A stretch of 64,000 bases of DNA from UBA1181 sp045639525 (GCA_045639525.1 JAZUDI010000045.1:44916-108915); one strand, 5' to 3'. Positions 51,633 to 61,722 are shown, counted from the first letter of the stretch. Notes: a model not told the origin generated them from the sequence alone. Program-made: numbers and translations.

Positions 51633-54320
51633 ATGAAGAAATTATTATACATCTGCATACTATGTTTATTTCCGTTGGTCGCATCGGCGACGGTGAGATC
51701 GGTGCGTACGGCGAGTGCGGATAGCCTCGTCTCTGCCCAGGATTCCACCCAATCGGCGGAATATGTGTATGTGCCGTCGGTCAGTTACACCGACTCTCCC
51801 AAAGAATATGTGATAGAGGCCATTAATGTGAAGGGCGCCGACCGGTATGACAAAGCTGTCATCATCGGCTATTCACGACTGAAAGTGGGCGATAAGATCA
51901 AGGTGCCGGGAGAGCAGATTTCCAAGGCGGTGAAGAAATTCTGGAAGCAGGGACTCTTCTCCGACGTGAAGATTTACGCCGACAAGGTGGCCGGTGATAA
52001 GATCTGGTTGACGATCGAATTGCAGCAAAGGGAGCGTATCTCGGAAATCAATTTGACAGGTGTCAAGGAGAAGAAGAGAGAGGATATTTTGGGCGCGATC
52101 GAGATGAAAAAGAATGGCATCATCACGCCGAATATCATTGCCCGTACCAAGGCGGCCATTCAGAAACATTTGAGTGGTGACGGTTATCGAAACGCGGATG
52201 TGGAGATTACCACAACGGACGACAGAACTAATCCTGGACATGTGATCGTCAATATCAACATCGAGAAGAACGACAAGGTGAAGGTACACCGCATCTACAT
52301 GACCGGTCTGGAGCAAATGCCTGAAAACAAGGTGAAAAGAGGCATGAAGAAGACGAAGGAGAGAAAGTTGATCAACATCTTCAAGTCTAAGAAGTTCATT
52401 GAGGCCGAATATAAGAACGATAAGGGATTGGCCATTGATAAGTTCAATGAGTTCGGTTTCCGTGACGCTACTTTGGTGGCGGATAGCATAGTCTCTTATG
52501 GTGAAAACAAGGTTGATATCTATATGACCTTCGATGAGGGTCGAAAATACTATTTCCGTGATATCACTTGGGTGGGTAACACGATTTACGCCAGCGAGTT
52601 GTTGTCGAAGGCGTTGGGCATCAAGAAGGGCGATGTTTACAACCAAAAACTCTTGAACGACCGATTGATGGCCGATGACGACGCGATGTCCAACCTCTAT
52701 TTGGATAATGGTTACCTATTCTTCAATGTGGAGCCTGTCGAGGTGAAGGTGGAGGGTGACTCCATCGATTTGGAGATGCGTATCTACGAGGGCCAGCAAG
52801 CGGTGATCAACAATGTGGTGATCTCCGGTAACAATTCTATCTATGAGAATGTGATTCGCCGAGAACTCCGCACCAAACCTGGTGATCTGTTCAGTAAGAC
52901 CAATCTCCAACGTTCCGCGCGTGAGTTGGCCGCTACCGGTCAGTTCAACCCGGAGAAGATGGACATCCGTCCTGAACCAAACCCGGAGAACGGAACGGTG
53001 GATATCATCTATAACTTGGAACAAAAGAAGAATGACCAGGTGGAGCTCTCCTTCGGTTGGGGTCAAACCGGTGTGACGGGTTCTCTCGGATTGAAGTTCA
53101 CCAATTTCTCTATCAGAAATATCTTTAACAAAAATGCTTACCGTCCTTTGCCGCAGGGTGACGGACAGAATTTCTCCCTTTCATTCTCCACCAATGCGCG
53201 TTATTATTCATCCGCGAGCATCAGTTTCATGGAGCCTTGGTTGGGTGGAAAGAGCCCTACATCATTGTCCGCATCCGTTTATTGGTCAAAGCAGTCGGGT
53301 GTGAACAACCGCTATTACAACGACAATTACTACAACAATTATATTAACAACTTTGATGATGGTTATAGTAATTATGCCAATGCGGTGGACCGTGATAAGT
53401 ACATCATGACGTTGGGAGGATCCATTGGTATCGGAAAGCGTTTGAAGTGGCCGGATGATTACTTCTCAATCTATTGGGATCTTTCGTACAGACACTATTC
53501 GTTGAAAAACTGGAACTATTTGGAAATCTCCGATGGAGCGGCCAACAACTTGAGCATTAGTGCCACTTGGTCGCGCAACTCGTTGGATAACCCATACTAT
53601 ACGAGAAAGGGATCCAAACTTTCATTGATGGTCCAATTGACTCCACCATACTCTAAATTCAAGGATAACAGCCGCATCGTCGAGTTGGTGGACAAGTACC
53701 GCGCCGGCGATCCGAATGAAGAACACAGAGGGTTGTCCGACAGTGAGTACAAGGAGATGCAGCAAGATCTTTACAAGTGGATCGAGTATTGTAAGTTTGA
53801 GTTCAAAATGCAAACCTTCACACCGCTCTCGTCCAACCAGAAATTGGTCTTGATGACACGTGCGGAGTATGGTTTCTTGGGCTTCTACGACTCTTACCAC
53901 CGCTCTCCATTCGAGCGTTATTATGTGGGTGGTGACGGTATGACCGGTTATAGCTACACCTATGCCACCACGGCGGTGAAGTTGCGTGGTTACGACAATG
54001 GTGTCTTGACGCCAAAAGATCCAATCACCAAGCAAGACGCAGGTAATATCTACACTCGCCTCTCTTTGGAGTTGAGATATCCTATTATGCTTGAAACATC
54101 CACGACCATTTATGTGTTGGCTTTCGCCGATGCGGGTAACGCATGGCGTGACTTCCGTAGTTTCAATCCATTCGATTTGAAACGTTCCGTCGGTATCGGC
54201 GCGCGTGTCTTCTTGCCGATGATCGGTTTGATCGGTGTCGATTGGGGATATGGATTTGACCTTTCCAAAAACGCAGGAGGTGGAAGCAATTGGCACTTTG
54301 TGATCGGTCAAGAGTTTTAA
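51633..54320 (+). CDS. bamA: Outer-membrane assembly factor BamA
   Basis: 895 residues from ATG 51633; an in-frame start 27 bases earlier would overlap uppS. A signal peptide is followed by five POTRA-type repeats (to about residue 430) and a C-terminal 16-strand barrel. The lid-loop region has the conserved VGGDGMTGY motif (YVGGDGMTGYSYTYA), equivalent to VRGF. A loop rich in Asn and Tyr (NRYYNDNYYNNYINN) is probably surface-exposed. It inserts barrels, including T9SS and T4SS outer-membrane parts. Confidence 0.93.
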   Translation: MKKLLYICILCLFPLVASATVRSVRTASADSLVSAQDSTQSAEYVYVPSVSYTDSPKEYVIEAINVKGADRYDKAVIIGYSRLKVGDKIKVPGEQISKAVKKFWKQGLFSDVKIYADKVAGDKIWLTIELQQRERISEINLTGVKEKKREDILGAIEMKKNGIITPNIIARTKAAIQKHLSGDGYRNADVEITTTDDRTNPGHVIVNINIEKNDKVKVHRIYMTGLEQMPENKVKRGMKKTKERKLINIFKSKKFIEAEYKNDKGLAIDKFNEFGFRDATLVADSIVSYGENKVDIYMTFDEGRKYYFRDITWVGNTIYASELLSKALGIKKGDVYNQKLLNDRLMADDDAMSNLYLDNGYLFFNVEPVEVKVEGDSIDLEMRIYEGQQAVINNVVISGNNSIYENVIRRELRTKPGDLFSKTNLQRSARELAATGQFNPEKMDIRPEPNPENGTVDIIYNLEQKKNDQVELSFGWGQTGVTGSLGLKFTNFSIRNIFNKNAYRPLPQGDGQNFSLSFSTNARYYSSASISFMEPWLGGKSPTSLSASVYWSKQSGVNNRYYNDNYYNNYINNFDDGYSNYANAVDRDKYIMTLGGSIGIGKRLKWPDDYFSIYWDLSYRHYSLKNWNYLEISDGAANNLSISATWSRNSLDNPYYTRKGSKLSLMVQLTPPYSKFKDNSRIVELVDKYRAGDPNEEHRGLSDSEYKEMQQDLYKWIEYCKFEFKMQTFTPLSSNQKLVLMTRAEYGFLGFYDSYHRSPFERYYVGGDGMTGYSYTYATTAVKLRGYDNGVLTPKDPITKQDAGNIYTRLSLELRYPIMLETSTTIYVLAFADAGNAWRDFRSFNPFDLKRSVGIGARVFLPMIGLIGVDWGYGFDLSKNAGGGSNWHFVIGQEF

Positions 54321-54379
54321 AATAGAAGTCTGAACTAGGGGTTTTGAATTTGAATGTTATACAAAAAAACAGTAGGAAT

Positions 54380-54892
54380 ATGAAGAAATTATTGATGACA
54401 TTATTGGCGATGGGCGCTATGTTCTGCGCTTCCGCCCAAAAGGTTGCCGTACTTGATATGGATTATATTTTGAAGAATATCCCAATGTATGAATCCGCAA
54501 ACGAGCAATTGAAGCAAATTTCTCAGAAGTGGCAAAAAGAGGTCGAGACGAAGAATGAGGAGGCGAAGATCCTTTACAAGAACTATCAAACAGAGGTGGT
54601 TTTCTTGTCTGATGAGATGAAGGTGAAGAAAGAGAACGAGATCGTCGCTAAGGAGAAGGAGGCTAATGAGTTGAAGCGTAAGTATTTTGGCCCAGAGGGA
54701 GAGTTCTTCAAGAAGAGAGAGAGCTTGATGAAGCCCATCCAAGATGAGGTTTATGTAGCCGTTAAGTCTGTTTCCGACACGAAGGGTTACACTGTCGTAT
54801 TGGATAAGGCCTCAAGCCAAAACTTGATCTACTTCTCGGTGAAGGCTGATATCAGCGATGAAGTGTTGCAAAAGTTGGGTTATGCGAAATAA
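54380..54892 (+). CDS. Skp/OmpH-like periplasmic chaperone, first copy
   Basis: 170 residues from ATG 54380. Signal peptide ends FCASAQ. KVAVLDMDYILKNIPMY, then a long coiled coil with many Lys and Glu, then KGYTVVLDKASSQNLIYFS: the Skp/OmpH fold. It keeps unfolded barrel proteins soluble in transit to BamA. A second copy follows. Confidence 0.92.
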   Translation: MKKLLMTLLAMGAMFCASAQKVAVLDMDYILKNIPMYESANEQLKQISQKWQKEVETKNEEAKILYKNYQTEVVFLSDEMKVKKENEIVAKEKEANELKRKYFGPEGEFFKKRESLMKPIQDEVYVAVKSVSDTKGYTVVLDKASSQNLIYFSVKADISDEVLQKLGYAK

Positions 54893-54944
54893 TCACTAAT
54901 TTTGCGTCGAAATTAATTTAGAAAGAATATTAAAAATTATAGTT

Positions 54945-55451
54945 ATGCGTAAAAATTTAGTTGCATTGTTGTTCTTGGCTATGCCAATGTTGGGTATGGC
55001 TCAAAACACACAAATCAAGTTGGGTTACTTGGATGTTCAGGCATTGTTCATGTCGTTGCCTGAGGTTGCTTCCATCGAGGGCTCTTTGAAGGAACTTGCG
55101 TCTCAACACGAGGCTGAGATCAAGAGAATGGAAGATGAGTACACCCGTAAGATGATGGAGTACAAAGAGGGCGAGGCAAAATGGGACGAAGCGATCAAGA
55201 GAAATAGAATGGAGGAGTTGCAAACTATCCAACAAAAGGTGCAACTTTACTACCAACAAGCTCAAACCATGTTGCAACAAAAGCAAGAGGATTTGCAAGC
55301 TCCTATCCGCGAGAAGTTGCGTAAAACCATTGATGAGGTGGGTGCTGAGAATGGCTTCCTCTACATCTATGATTTGAATGCGTTGCTTTACAAGTCAGCG
55401 GATGCGATTGATGTGACTCCATTGATCAAGAAGAAATTGGGCGTTAAGTAA
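54945..55451 (+). CDS. Skp/OmpH-like periplasmic chaperone, second copy
   Basis: 168 residues. Signal peptide ends LGMAQ, then KLGYLDVQALFMSLPE, a coiled coil rich in Gln (QQKVQLYYQQAQTMLQQKQ) and the closing YDLNALLYKSADAIDVTP. It is paralogous to the gene 52 bp upstream; two Skp copies after bamA are usual in Bacteroidales. Confidence 0.92.
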   Translation: MRKNLVALLFLAMPMLGMAQNTQIKLGYLDVQALFMSLPEVASIEGSLKELASQHEAEIKRMEDEYTRKMMEYKEGEAKWDEAIKRNRMEELQTIQQKVQLYYQQAQTMLQQKQEDLQAPIREKLRKTIDEVGAENGFLYIYDLNALLYKSADAIDVTPLIKKKLGVK

Positions 55452-55472
55452 TTCTTTATAGACCAATATGAA

Positions 55473-55500
55473 AAAAGAGGGTTCCGCCCTCTTTTTTTTT
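55473..55500 (+). terminator. Terminator after the second skp
   Basis: AGAGGG-TTCCG-CCCTCT followed by eight T; it overlaps the region just upstream of murI. Confidence 0.75.
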
Positions 55501-55504
55501 CTAA

Positions 55505-56356
55505 ATGAGTGAGATTATGGTGCAGTTCCCGAATCAAAACGGTCCGATCGGAGTCTTCGATTCCGGTTATGGCGGGTTGACGATCCTTTCTGAGATCCGT
55601 AAACGTTTGCCCCAATATGATTATATCTATTTGGGAGACAATGCTCGTACCCCGTACGGAACGAGGTCGTTCGATGTGGTCTATGAATATACCCGTCAGT
55701 GCGTGGAGAAGTTGTTTGAGTTGGGATGTCCGTTGGTGATTTTGGGCTGTAATACCGCCTCCGCGAAGGCGTTGAAATCCATCCAGATGAGCGATTTGCC
55801 GATTTGGAACCCGGATCGACGCGTTTTGGGCGTTATCCGCCCTACGGTTGAGGAGATCGACTCGTTTACCAAGACACGTCATGTCGGTTTGTTCGCTACG
55901 GTCGGAACCGTTCAATCAGAGTCTTATCCGATAGAGATCCACAAAATCTTCCCTGATATCCAAGTCTCAAGCGTGGCTTGTCCGCTTTGGGTGCCGTTGG
56001 TGGAGAACAGCGAGTTTGATGGCGACGGGGCCGATTATTTCGTGAAGAAATATGTAGATCAGTTGCTTGCCCAGGATGCGCTGATCGACACGGTCATATT
56101 GGGATGCACCCATTATCCTTTGCTTTTGGCGAAGATAAAGAAGTACCTGCCACCCCACATTCGGGTGATTTCGCAAGGCGCCATTGTGGCCTCAAGTCTT
56201 GAGGATTACTTGTCTCGCCACACCGATTTGGAGGCATGGCTGACACGGGGCGGAGAGTGCCGCTTCTACACGACTGAGTCGGAGGAGAAGTTTAAGAAGT
56301 CGGCTAATATTTTCCTCTCCGAACAGATAGATGTGCGCCATATACAACTTTGCTGA
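55505..56356 (+). CDS. murI: Glutamate racemase
   Basis: 283 residues. GVFDSGYGGLTIL, the catalytic Cys in GCNTASAKAL and the second Cys in GCTHYPLL are all present. It supplies D-glutamate for peptidoglycan. An alternative start at ATG 55517 is possible. Confidence 0.96.
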   Translation: MSEIMVQFPNQNGPIGVFDSGYGGLTILSEIRKRLPQYDYIYLGDNARTPYGTRSFDVVYEYTRQCVEKLFELGCPLVILGCNTASAKALKSIQMSDLPIWNPDRRVLGVIRPTVEEIDSFTKTRHVGLFATVGTVQSESYPIEIHKIFPDIQVSSVACPLWVPLVENSEFDGDGADYFVKKYVDQLLAQDALIDTVILGCTHYPLLLAKIKKYLPPHIRVISQGAIVASSLEDYLSRHTDLEAWLTRGGECRFYTTESEEKFKKSANIFLSEQIDVRHIQLC

Positions 56357-56376
56357 CCGAACTTTTACTATCTTTG
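56349..56376 (+). promoter_or_regulatory. Promoter of the outer-membrane protein gene
   Basis: TTTG (56349-56352), a 16-nt spacer, TATCTTTG (56369-56376). It overlaps the end of murI. Confidence 0.5.
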
Positions 56377-56400
56377 TGTAGATTAATAGGAAATTACAAA

Positions 56401-57207
56401 ATGAAAAAAATAATACTCTTCGTACTCTCCCTTTTCGCGATTATGGGTGCCTATGCGGGTTCCCAGGGGGAGGATAACGGTTTGGATCTGAAATTGCAGG
56501 TTGGATTCCACAATAAAAAATACGGTTTTTCCGATGTGGATTTGTCTAAACTTGGATTTTTGAAGAGTGACTATCCATTTAAAAATGCGACGCCCACCAT
56601 CGGATTCACATTGGATTCCAGGTGGTATTTGGGAAATCCCGGGAGCTTCGGAATTGGAATAAATGCGAGATGGGTAGATTTCGCATTTGCCAATTGTGTC
56701 TCCAGAATGCATCTTGAGTATGAGGTGAAGACCAATGTCTCCAGTGTGAGTATGATTTTGCCCTATACAGCGACGACTAAGACACAGTTTTACGATTTGA
56801 ATATATGTGGTGTTGGACCTATCGTGACCTACTATTTCAACTATAAAACTGCTGTCGATATGTATTATATCGTAATGCCTAATCTCTTCTTGCGCAGCAT
56901 GAAGAAGCCGGAGTTGTCTTCCGACAGCGATTTGTTCAAAGATTATTACATGAAATTATTGGAGCAACAGAGCGATGACAGGACCAACCTCTTCGCATTG
57001 GGCGCGTCACATCGCATAGGTGGTGTTTTCCGCCATAAAGTGATCGAAGTGGGTGTGGAGGCCAAGTTCGGCAAATTGAAGTCGATGAGTTGGGGTAAAT
57101 CCAAAGGAAGCACTGTGGATGTTGTGGATCAGATGATTGACGATCTCAGTGAAGGTAAGATCAAGGCGGGATCGTTTAGGGTATTTATGGGATTCAAGTT
57201 CAGATAG
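56401..57207 (+). CDS. Exported outer-membrane beta-barrel-like protein
   Basis: 268 residues from ATG 56401. A signal peptide (ends AYAGS) is followed by repeated aromatic-bounded strands and a C-terminal Phe-x-Phe (MGFKF then Arg). Length and pattern suggest an 8- to 10-stranded barrel, perhaps of the porin-family OmpA-like barrel type. Function unknown. Confidence 0.6.
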   Translation: MKKIILFVLSLFAIMGAYAGSQGEDNGLDLKLQVGFHNKKYGFSDVDLSKLGFLKSDYPFKNATPTIGFTLDSRWYLGNPGSFGIGINARWVDFAFANCVSRMHLEYEVKTNVSSVSMILPYTATTKTQFYDLNICGVGPIVTYYFNYKTAVDMYYIVMPNLFLRSMKKPELSSDSDLFKDYYMKLLEQQSDDRTNLFALGASHRIGGVFRHKVIEVGVEAKFGKLKSMSWGKSKGSTVDVVDQMIDDLSEGKIKAGSFRVFMGFKFR

Positions 57208-57261
57208 CGGGGATATACTGCTTGCGGTTGATCTGACTGTGCTAGTTTGAAATTCATAAAG

Positions 57262-57288
57262 GCGGGATGTGTTCCCGCTTTTTTTGTT
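57262..57288 (+). terminator. Terminator of the outer-membrane protein gene
   Basis: GCGGGA-TGTGT-TCCCGC with seven T. Confidence 0.85.
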
Positions 57289-57307
57289 TTTTTCCGACGA
57301 ATGGGCT

Positions 57308-57414
57308 TAAAATGAAAAAGGATGTCATCTCGACATCCTCATTTCCTTAACCTTAAATCTAATACCATGAAAAACACAGTGCAAATGTAAGGGGTATTTT
57401 TATGTTTTACAACA
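57308..57414 (-). ncRNA. Small-RNA-like unit, copy 2 (inverted)
   Basis: Minus strand: TTG at 57412-57410, a 20-nt spacer, TACATTTG (57389-57382), a transcript with CATGGTATTAGATTTAAGG, then hairpin GGATGTC-GAGAT-GACATCC (57338-57320) and TTTTTC. About 80 bp match copy 1 at 49843-49924 with only a few differences; the match includes bases upstream of the promoter. Confidence 0.6.
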
Positions 57415-57566
57415 TAATTATAAAATATTTTTCGGTATAAGGTGATTTTTTAATTTTTATTAAGGATTGACCGCTTGTTTCAGGTCATATCATGAGGATT
57501 ATTTGTTGTGTGGAAGCGTTATGTGCGCCTTGGTGGAACGTGCGGATAATGTTCTAACTTATATTG

Positions 57567-57597
57567 TTGTTTTGCACTGAAAATATGACTACTTTTG
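57567..57597 (+). promoter_or_regulatory. Promoter of purL
   Basis: TTG (57567-57569), a 20-nt spacer, TACTTTTG (57590-57597). Confidence 0.6.
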
Positions 57598-57632
57598 TAC
57601 CTTAGAAGAAAAAATATTAACACACATACATA

Positions 57633-60600
57633 ATGGTTCTATTTTTCAAAAAAGCGGATGCTGGCTTTTTAGCCGTTGACGCAGACCAAAAGTTTGACGC
57701 TCAGGACATTGAAAAGTTGACATGGCTTTTCAGCGGCGCTGAGTTCGTGGACGAGAAGAGTATTGCGGGGTGGTTCATCGGACCTCGTAGAGAGATGATT
57801 ACCCCTTGGAGTACCAATGCGGTGGAGATTACCCAAAACATGGCGTTGAAGGGAATCCGTCGTATTGAGGAGTATTTCGCATGCAAGGGTAAGGATTCGG
57901 AGCACGATCCGATGTTGCAACGCGTTTACAATGGATTGGACCAATCCATTTTCACCATTGACAAACAACCTGATCCAATTGTCTACATCGACGATTTGGC
58001 AGCTTACAACCAGCAAGAGGGATTGGCTTTGAGCCAACAGGAGATGGACTACTTGAATGGTGTGAGCGAGAAGATAGGCCGTAAGTTGACTGATAGTGAG
58101 GTGTTCGGATTCTCACAGGTGAATTCGGAGCACTGCCGTCATAAGATCTTCGGTGGTCAATTCATCATCGACGGAGAGGAGAAGGAGAGTTCCCTTTTCG
58201 GTTTGATTAAGAAGACTTCCGAGACAAACCCTAATAAGATCGTTTCCGCATACAAGGATAACGTTGCCTTCAACGATGGTCCTGAGATTGAGCAATTCGC
58301 TCCAGCAAGTGGTGACAAGCCTGATTTCTTCGAGGTGAAGAAGATGAAGTCTGTCATCTCTTTGAAGGCGGAGACACACAACTTCCCTACAACCGTGGAG
58401 CCTTTCAACGGGGCCGCTACCGGAACGGGTGGTGAGATCCGTGACCGTCTCGGTGGTGGTAAGGCCAGCTTGCCAATCGCGGGAACCGCTGTCTATATGA
58501 CCGCTTACCCAAGAACCGCGAAGAGAAGCTGGGAGGATGCGATCGACCCTCGTAAGTGGTTGTACCAAACTCCTGAGCAAATTTTGATCAAGGCATCCAA
58601 TGGTGCCAGCGATTTCGGTAATAAGTTCGGTCAACCGCTCATCTGTGGTTCGTTGCTCACCTTCGAGCACGCTGAGAACAACAAGAAATATGCCTTCGAT
58701 AAGGTGATCATGTTGGCGGGTGGTGTCGGTTTTGCAAAGCAGAAGGATAGCTTGAAGGGCGATCCTAAGCCAGGTGAGAAGGTCGTAGTGATGGGTGGTG
58801 ACAACTACCGCATCGGTATGGGTGGAGGCGCTGTTTCCTCTGTGGAGACAGGTCAATACTCCAATGCGATCGAGTTGAACGCCGTACAACGTGCCAACCC
58901 TGAGATGCAAAAGCGTGTCTCTAATGTGATTCGTACATTGGCGGAGTCTGATAGCAACCCAATCGTCTCTATCCACGACCATGGTGCAGGTGGACACTTG
59001 AACTGCTTGTCTGAGTTGGTCGAGGCTACGGGTGGTAAGATCGATATGGATAAATTGCCTATCGGTGATCCAACCTTGTCTGACAAGGAGATCATCGGAA
59101 ACGAGAGCCAGGAGCGCATGGGCTTCTTGGTGGAGGAGAAAGATCTTGAATTGATCAAGCGAATCGCTGATCGTGAGCGTGCCCCAATGTATGTGGTGGG
59201 AGAGACGACAGATGATATGCAGTTCGTCTTCCAACGCGCCAGCGGTGACCAACCAATCAACCTCCGTTTGGATTACATGATCGGTAAGCCACCTCGTACG
59301 GTGATCAAGGACAACACAGTGGAGGAGAAGTTCGCCGCTGTCCAAACATCGGATAAGAATATCCAACAATATATCAACGATGTGCTCCAATTGGAGTCTG
59401 TCGCTTGTAAGGATTGGTTGACCAACAAGGTGGACCGTTCCGTAACTGGTAAGATCGCTCGTCAGCAATGTGCCGGTGAGTTGCAATTGCCTTTGAATGA
59501 CTTGGGTGCTGTCGCATTGGACTACAGAGGAAAGAGCGGTATCGCCACCTCTATCGGTCATGCGCCTGCCGCCGCTTTGGTGGATCCTGCCGCAGGTTCG
59601 GTTTTGGCGATCGCCGAGGCGTTGACCAACATCGTTTGGGCGCCATTGGCAGACGGTCTGGATAGCGTCTCTTTGAGCGCTAACTGGATGTGGCCTTGCA
59701 AGAACCCTGGCGAGGACGCTCGCTTGTATAAGGCAGTCGAGGCTTGTAGTGACTTCGCTTGCGAATTGGGTATCAACATCCCAACCGGTAAGGACTCATT
59801 GTCTATGACTCAGAAGTATGGTCAAGACAAGGTATTCTCTCCTGGAACGGTGATTATCTCCGCAGGTGCTGAGGTTTCAGACGTCCGTAAGATTGTCTCT
59901 CCAGTTTTGGTGGATAAGAAGGATTCTTACATCTACCATATCGACTTCTCTTTCGACAGCTTGAATTTAGGCGGTTCCGCTTTGGCGGCTACCTTGAACA
60001 AGGTGGGTGAAACCGTTCCTACCGTGAAGGATTCCGAGTATTTCGCGTCTGCCTTCGGTGCGGTTCAAGAGTTGATTGCCAAGGACTTGATTTTGGCTGG
60101 TCACGATATCTCGGAGGGTGGTATGATCACTGCATTGCTCGAGATGTGCTTCGCTAATACCAAGGGCGGTTTGAATGTGAACTTGAAGAGCATCGCCGAG
60201 GATGACTTGGTGAAGATCTTGTTCTCCGAGAATCCGGGTGTATTGATCCAGGTGGAGAAGAAATCGGAGGTGGAGAAGATCCTCCAAGATGCGGGTGTAG
60301 GATTCGCTATGATCGCGAAACCATCCGACGACCGCAAGATCGTTGTGGAGAAGGATGGCAAGAAGGAGGTATTCGATATCGACGCATTGCGTGATGTATG
60401 GTACAAGTCTTCTTACTTGTTGGATCGTAAGCAAAGTGGCGAGACTTGCGCGAAAGAGCGTTATGATAACTATAAGAACCAACCATTGCAGGTGAAGTTC
60501 AACAGCGACTTTACTGGTAAACTCTCTAAGATGGGCTTGACAGCCGACCGTAAAGGCCGTTCTGGTGTGAAGGCGGCGATCATCCGTGAGAAGGGTACCA

Positions 60601-61322
60601 ATGGAGAGCGTGAGATGGCCTACTCATTGTACTTGGCAGGCTTTGATGTGAAGGATGTCCACATGACAGACTTGACCTCTGGCCGCGAGACTTTGGAGGA
60701 TGTGAATATCATCGTATTCTGCGGTGGATTCTCTAACTCAGACGTGCTTGGTTCCGCTAAGGGTTGGGCCGGAGGTTTCCGCTACAGCGCGAAGGCGAAG
60801 GAGACATTGGCTAAGTTCTACGCAAGAGAGGATACTTTGAGTTTGGGTATCTGCAACGGATGCCAGTTGATGGCGGAGTTGGAGTTGCTCTACCCAGAGC
60901 ATGATAAGAAGCATAAGATGTTGCACAACAACTCCCACAAGTTCGAGTCTAACTTCGTCGGCTTGACCATTCCGGAGAACAACTCCGTGATGTTTGGCTC
61001 TTTGTCAGGCAGCAAGTTGGGCGTTTGGGTGGCTCACGGAGAGGGTAAGTTCGACTTCCCTTATGCGGAGAGCGAGTACAACGTGATCGCTAAATATACC
61101 TACGAGGGATATCCTGCAAATCCTAACGGATCCATGTACAACGTAGCGGGTGTATGTTCTAAGGATGGCCGCCACTTGGCGATGATGCCACACTTGGAGC
61201 GTGCTATCTTCCCTTGGCAATGGGCTTACTACCCAGAGGATCGCAAGGCGACTGATGAGGTGACTCCATGGTTGGAGGCATTCGTCAACGCAAGAAAGTG
61301 GATCGAGCAAAACAAAAAATAG
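57633..61322 (+). CDS. purL: Phosphoribosylformylglycinamidine synthase, large single-chain form
   Basis: 1,229 residues. The first part is the FGAM synthase with SQVNSEHCRHKIFGG and KAETHNFPTTVEPF (ATP and substrate sites). The last ~260 residues form the class I glutamine amidotransferase, with catalytic Cys in GICNGCQLMAEL and His/Glu near the end (PHLERAIFPWQW). It carries out step four of purine synthesis. The long single-chain form is like that of Proteobacteria and of other Bacteroidota. Confidence 0.97.
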   Translation: MVLFFKKADAGFLAVDADQKFDAQDIEKLTWLFSGAEFVDEKSIAGWFIGPRREMITPWSTNAVEITQNMALKGIRRIEEYFACKGKDSEHDPMLQRVYNGLDQSIFTIDKQPDPIVYIDDLAAYNQQEGLALSQQEMDYLNGVSEKIGRKLTDSEVFGFSQVNSEHCRHKIFGGQFIIDGEEKESSLFGLIKKTSETNPNKIVSAYKDNVAFNDGPEIEQFAPASGDKPDFFEVKKMKSVISLKAETHNFPTTVEPFNGAATGTGGEIRDRLGGGKASLPIAGTAVYMTAYPRTAKRSWEDAIDPRKWLYQTPEQILIKASNGASDFGNKFGQPLICGSLLTFEHAENNKKYAFDKVIMLAGGVGFAKQKDSLKGDPKPGEKVVVMGGDNYRIGMGGGAVSSVETGQYSNAIELNAVQRANPEMQKRVSNVIRTLAESDSNPIVSIHDHGAGGHLNCLSELVEATGGKIDMDKLPIGDPTLSDKEIIGNESQERMGFLVEEKDLELIKRIADRERAPMYVVGETTDDMQFVFQRASGDQPINLRLDYMIGKPPRTVIKDNTVEEKFAAVQTSDKNIQQYINDVLQLESVACKDWLTNKVDRSVTGKIARQQCAGELQLPLNDLGAVALDYRGKSGIATSIGHAPAAALVDPAAGSVLAIAEALTNIVWAPLADGLDSVSLSANWMWPCKNPGEDARLYKAVEACSDFACELGINIPTGKDSLSMTQKYGQDKVFSPGTVIISAGAEVSDVRKIVSPVLVDKKDSYIYHIDFSFDSLNLGGSALAATLNKVGETVPTVKDSEYFASAFGAVQELIAKDLILAGHDISEGGMITALLEMCFANTKGGLNVNLKSIAEDDLVKILFSENPGVLIQVEKKSEVEKILQDAGVGFAMIAKPSDDRKIVVEKDGKKEVFDIDALRDVWYKSSYLLDRKQSGETCAKERYDNYKNQPLQVKFNSDFTGKLSKMGLTADRKGRSGVKAAIIREKGTNGEREMAYSLYLAGFDVKDVHMTDLTSGRETLEDVNIIVFCGGFSNSDVLGSAKGWAGGFRYSAKAKETLAKFYAREDTLSLGICNGCQLMAELELLYPEHDKKHKMLHNNSHKFESNFVGLTIPENNSVMFGSLSGSKLGVWVAHGEGKFDFPYAESEYNVIAKYTYEGYPANPNGSMYNVAGVCSKDGRHLAMMPHLERAIFPWQWAYYPEDRKATDEVTPWLEAFVNARKWIEQNKK

Positions 61323-61330
61323 TCTAATCT

Positions 61331-61362
61331 TGGAAGCGCACCCTACCTGAGTGCGCTTCTTT
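61331..61362 (+). terminator. Terminator of purL
   Basis: GAAGCGCAC ... GTGCGCTTC and TTTATTTT. Confidence 0.8.
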
Positions 61363-61380
61363 ATTTTAAAGTAAAAAGTT

Positions 61381-61662
61381 ATGTTTAAGGTAAATGAGTA
61401 TTTTAATGGCGACGTGGTCTCAATGGCTCTTAACGGCGCTGAAGGAAAGGCTACTGTAGGAATTATGGCCGCAGGTGAATATGAGTTCGGAACCTCTACA
61501 TTGGAGATCATGACTGTGATCTCTGGTGCTCTCACCATCCAACAACCAGGAGAGACCGAGTGGAAGACCTACAAGAAGTTCGAGTCGTTCGTTGTTGCGA
61601 AAGATGTGAAGTACAAGGTGAAATGTACGGAGGATACGCCTTATTTGTGCTTGTATAAGTAA
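61381..61662 (+). CDS. ppnP: Pyrimidine/purine nucleoside phosphorylase (DUF1255)
   Basis: 93 residues. A single small cupin: NEYFNGDVVSMALN, KATVGIMAAGEYEFGTSTLE and PYLCLYK are typical of PpnP/YaiE. It cleaves many nucleosides with phosphate. It stands after purL, a fitting nucleotide-metabolism neighbour. Confidence 0.93.
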   Translation: MFKVNEYFNGDVVSMALNGAEGKATVGIMAAGEYEFGTSTLEIMTVISGALTIQQPGETEWKTYKKFESFVVAKDVKYKVKCTEDTPYLCLYK

Positions 61663-61679
61663 GATATTGGGGTGGAATT

Positions 61680-61722
61680 TTTAAGGGCGGTGAGATCAGA
61701 TGATTTCGTCGCCCTTGTTTTT
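61680..61722 (+). terminator. Terminator of ppnP
   Basis: AAGGGCG ... CGCCCTT with a T-rich tail. Confidence 0.7.

Larger units (their letters stand above)
57208..57632. other. 425-bp gap: terminator, small RNA unit and purL promoter
   Basis: 57262-57288 is a terminator, 57308-57414 holds the inverted small-RNA-like unit, and 57567-57597 is the purL promoter. No gene otherwise. Confidence 0.7.

Noticed and set aside
58113..59561. 482-codon open frame on the minus strand inside purL
   Set aside because: Shadow of a strongly biased gene; no motif, no promoter, and purL is complete.
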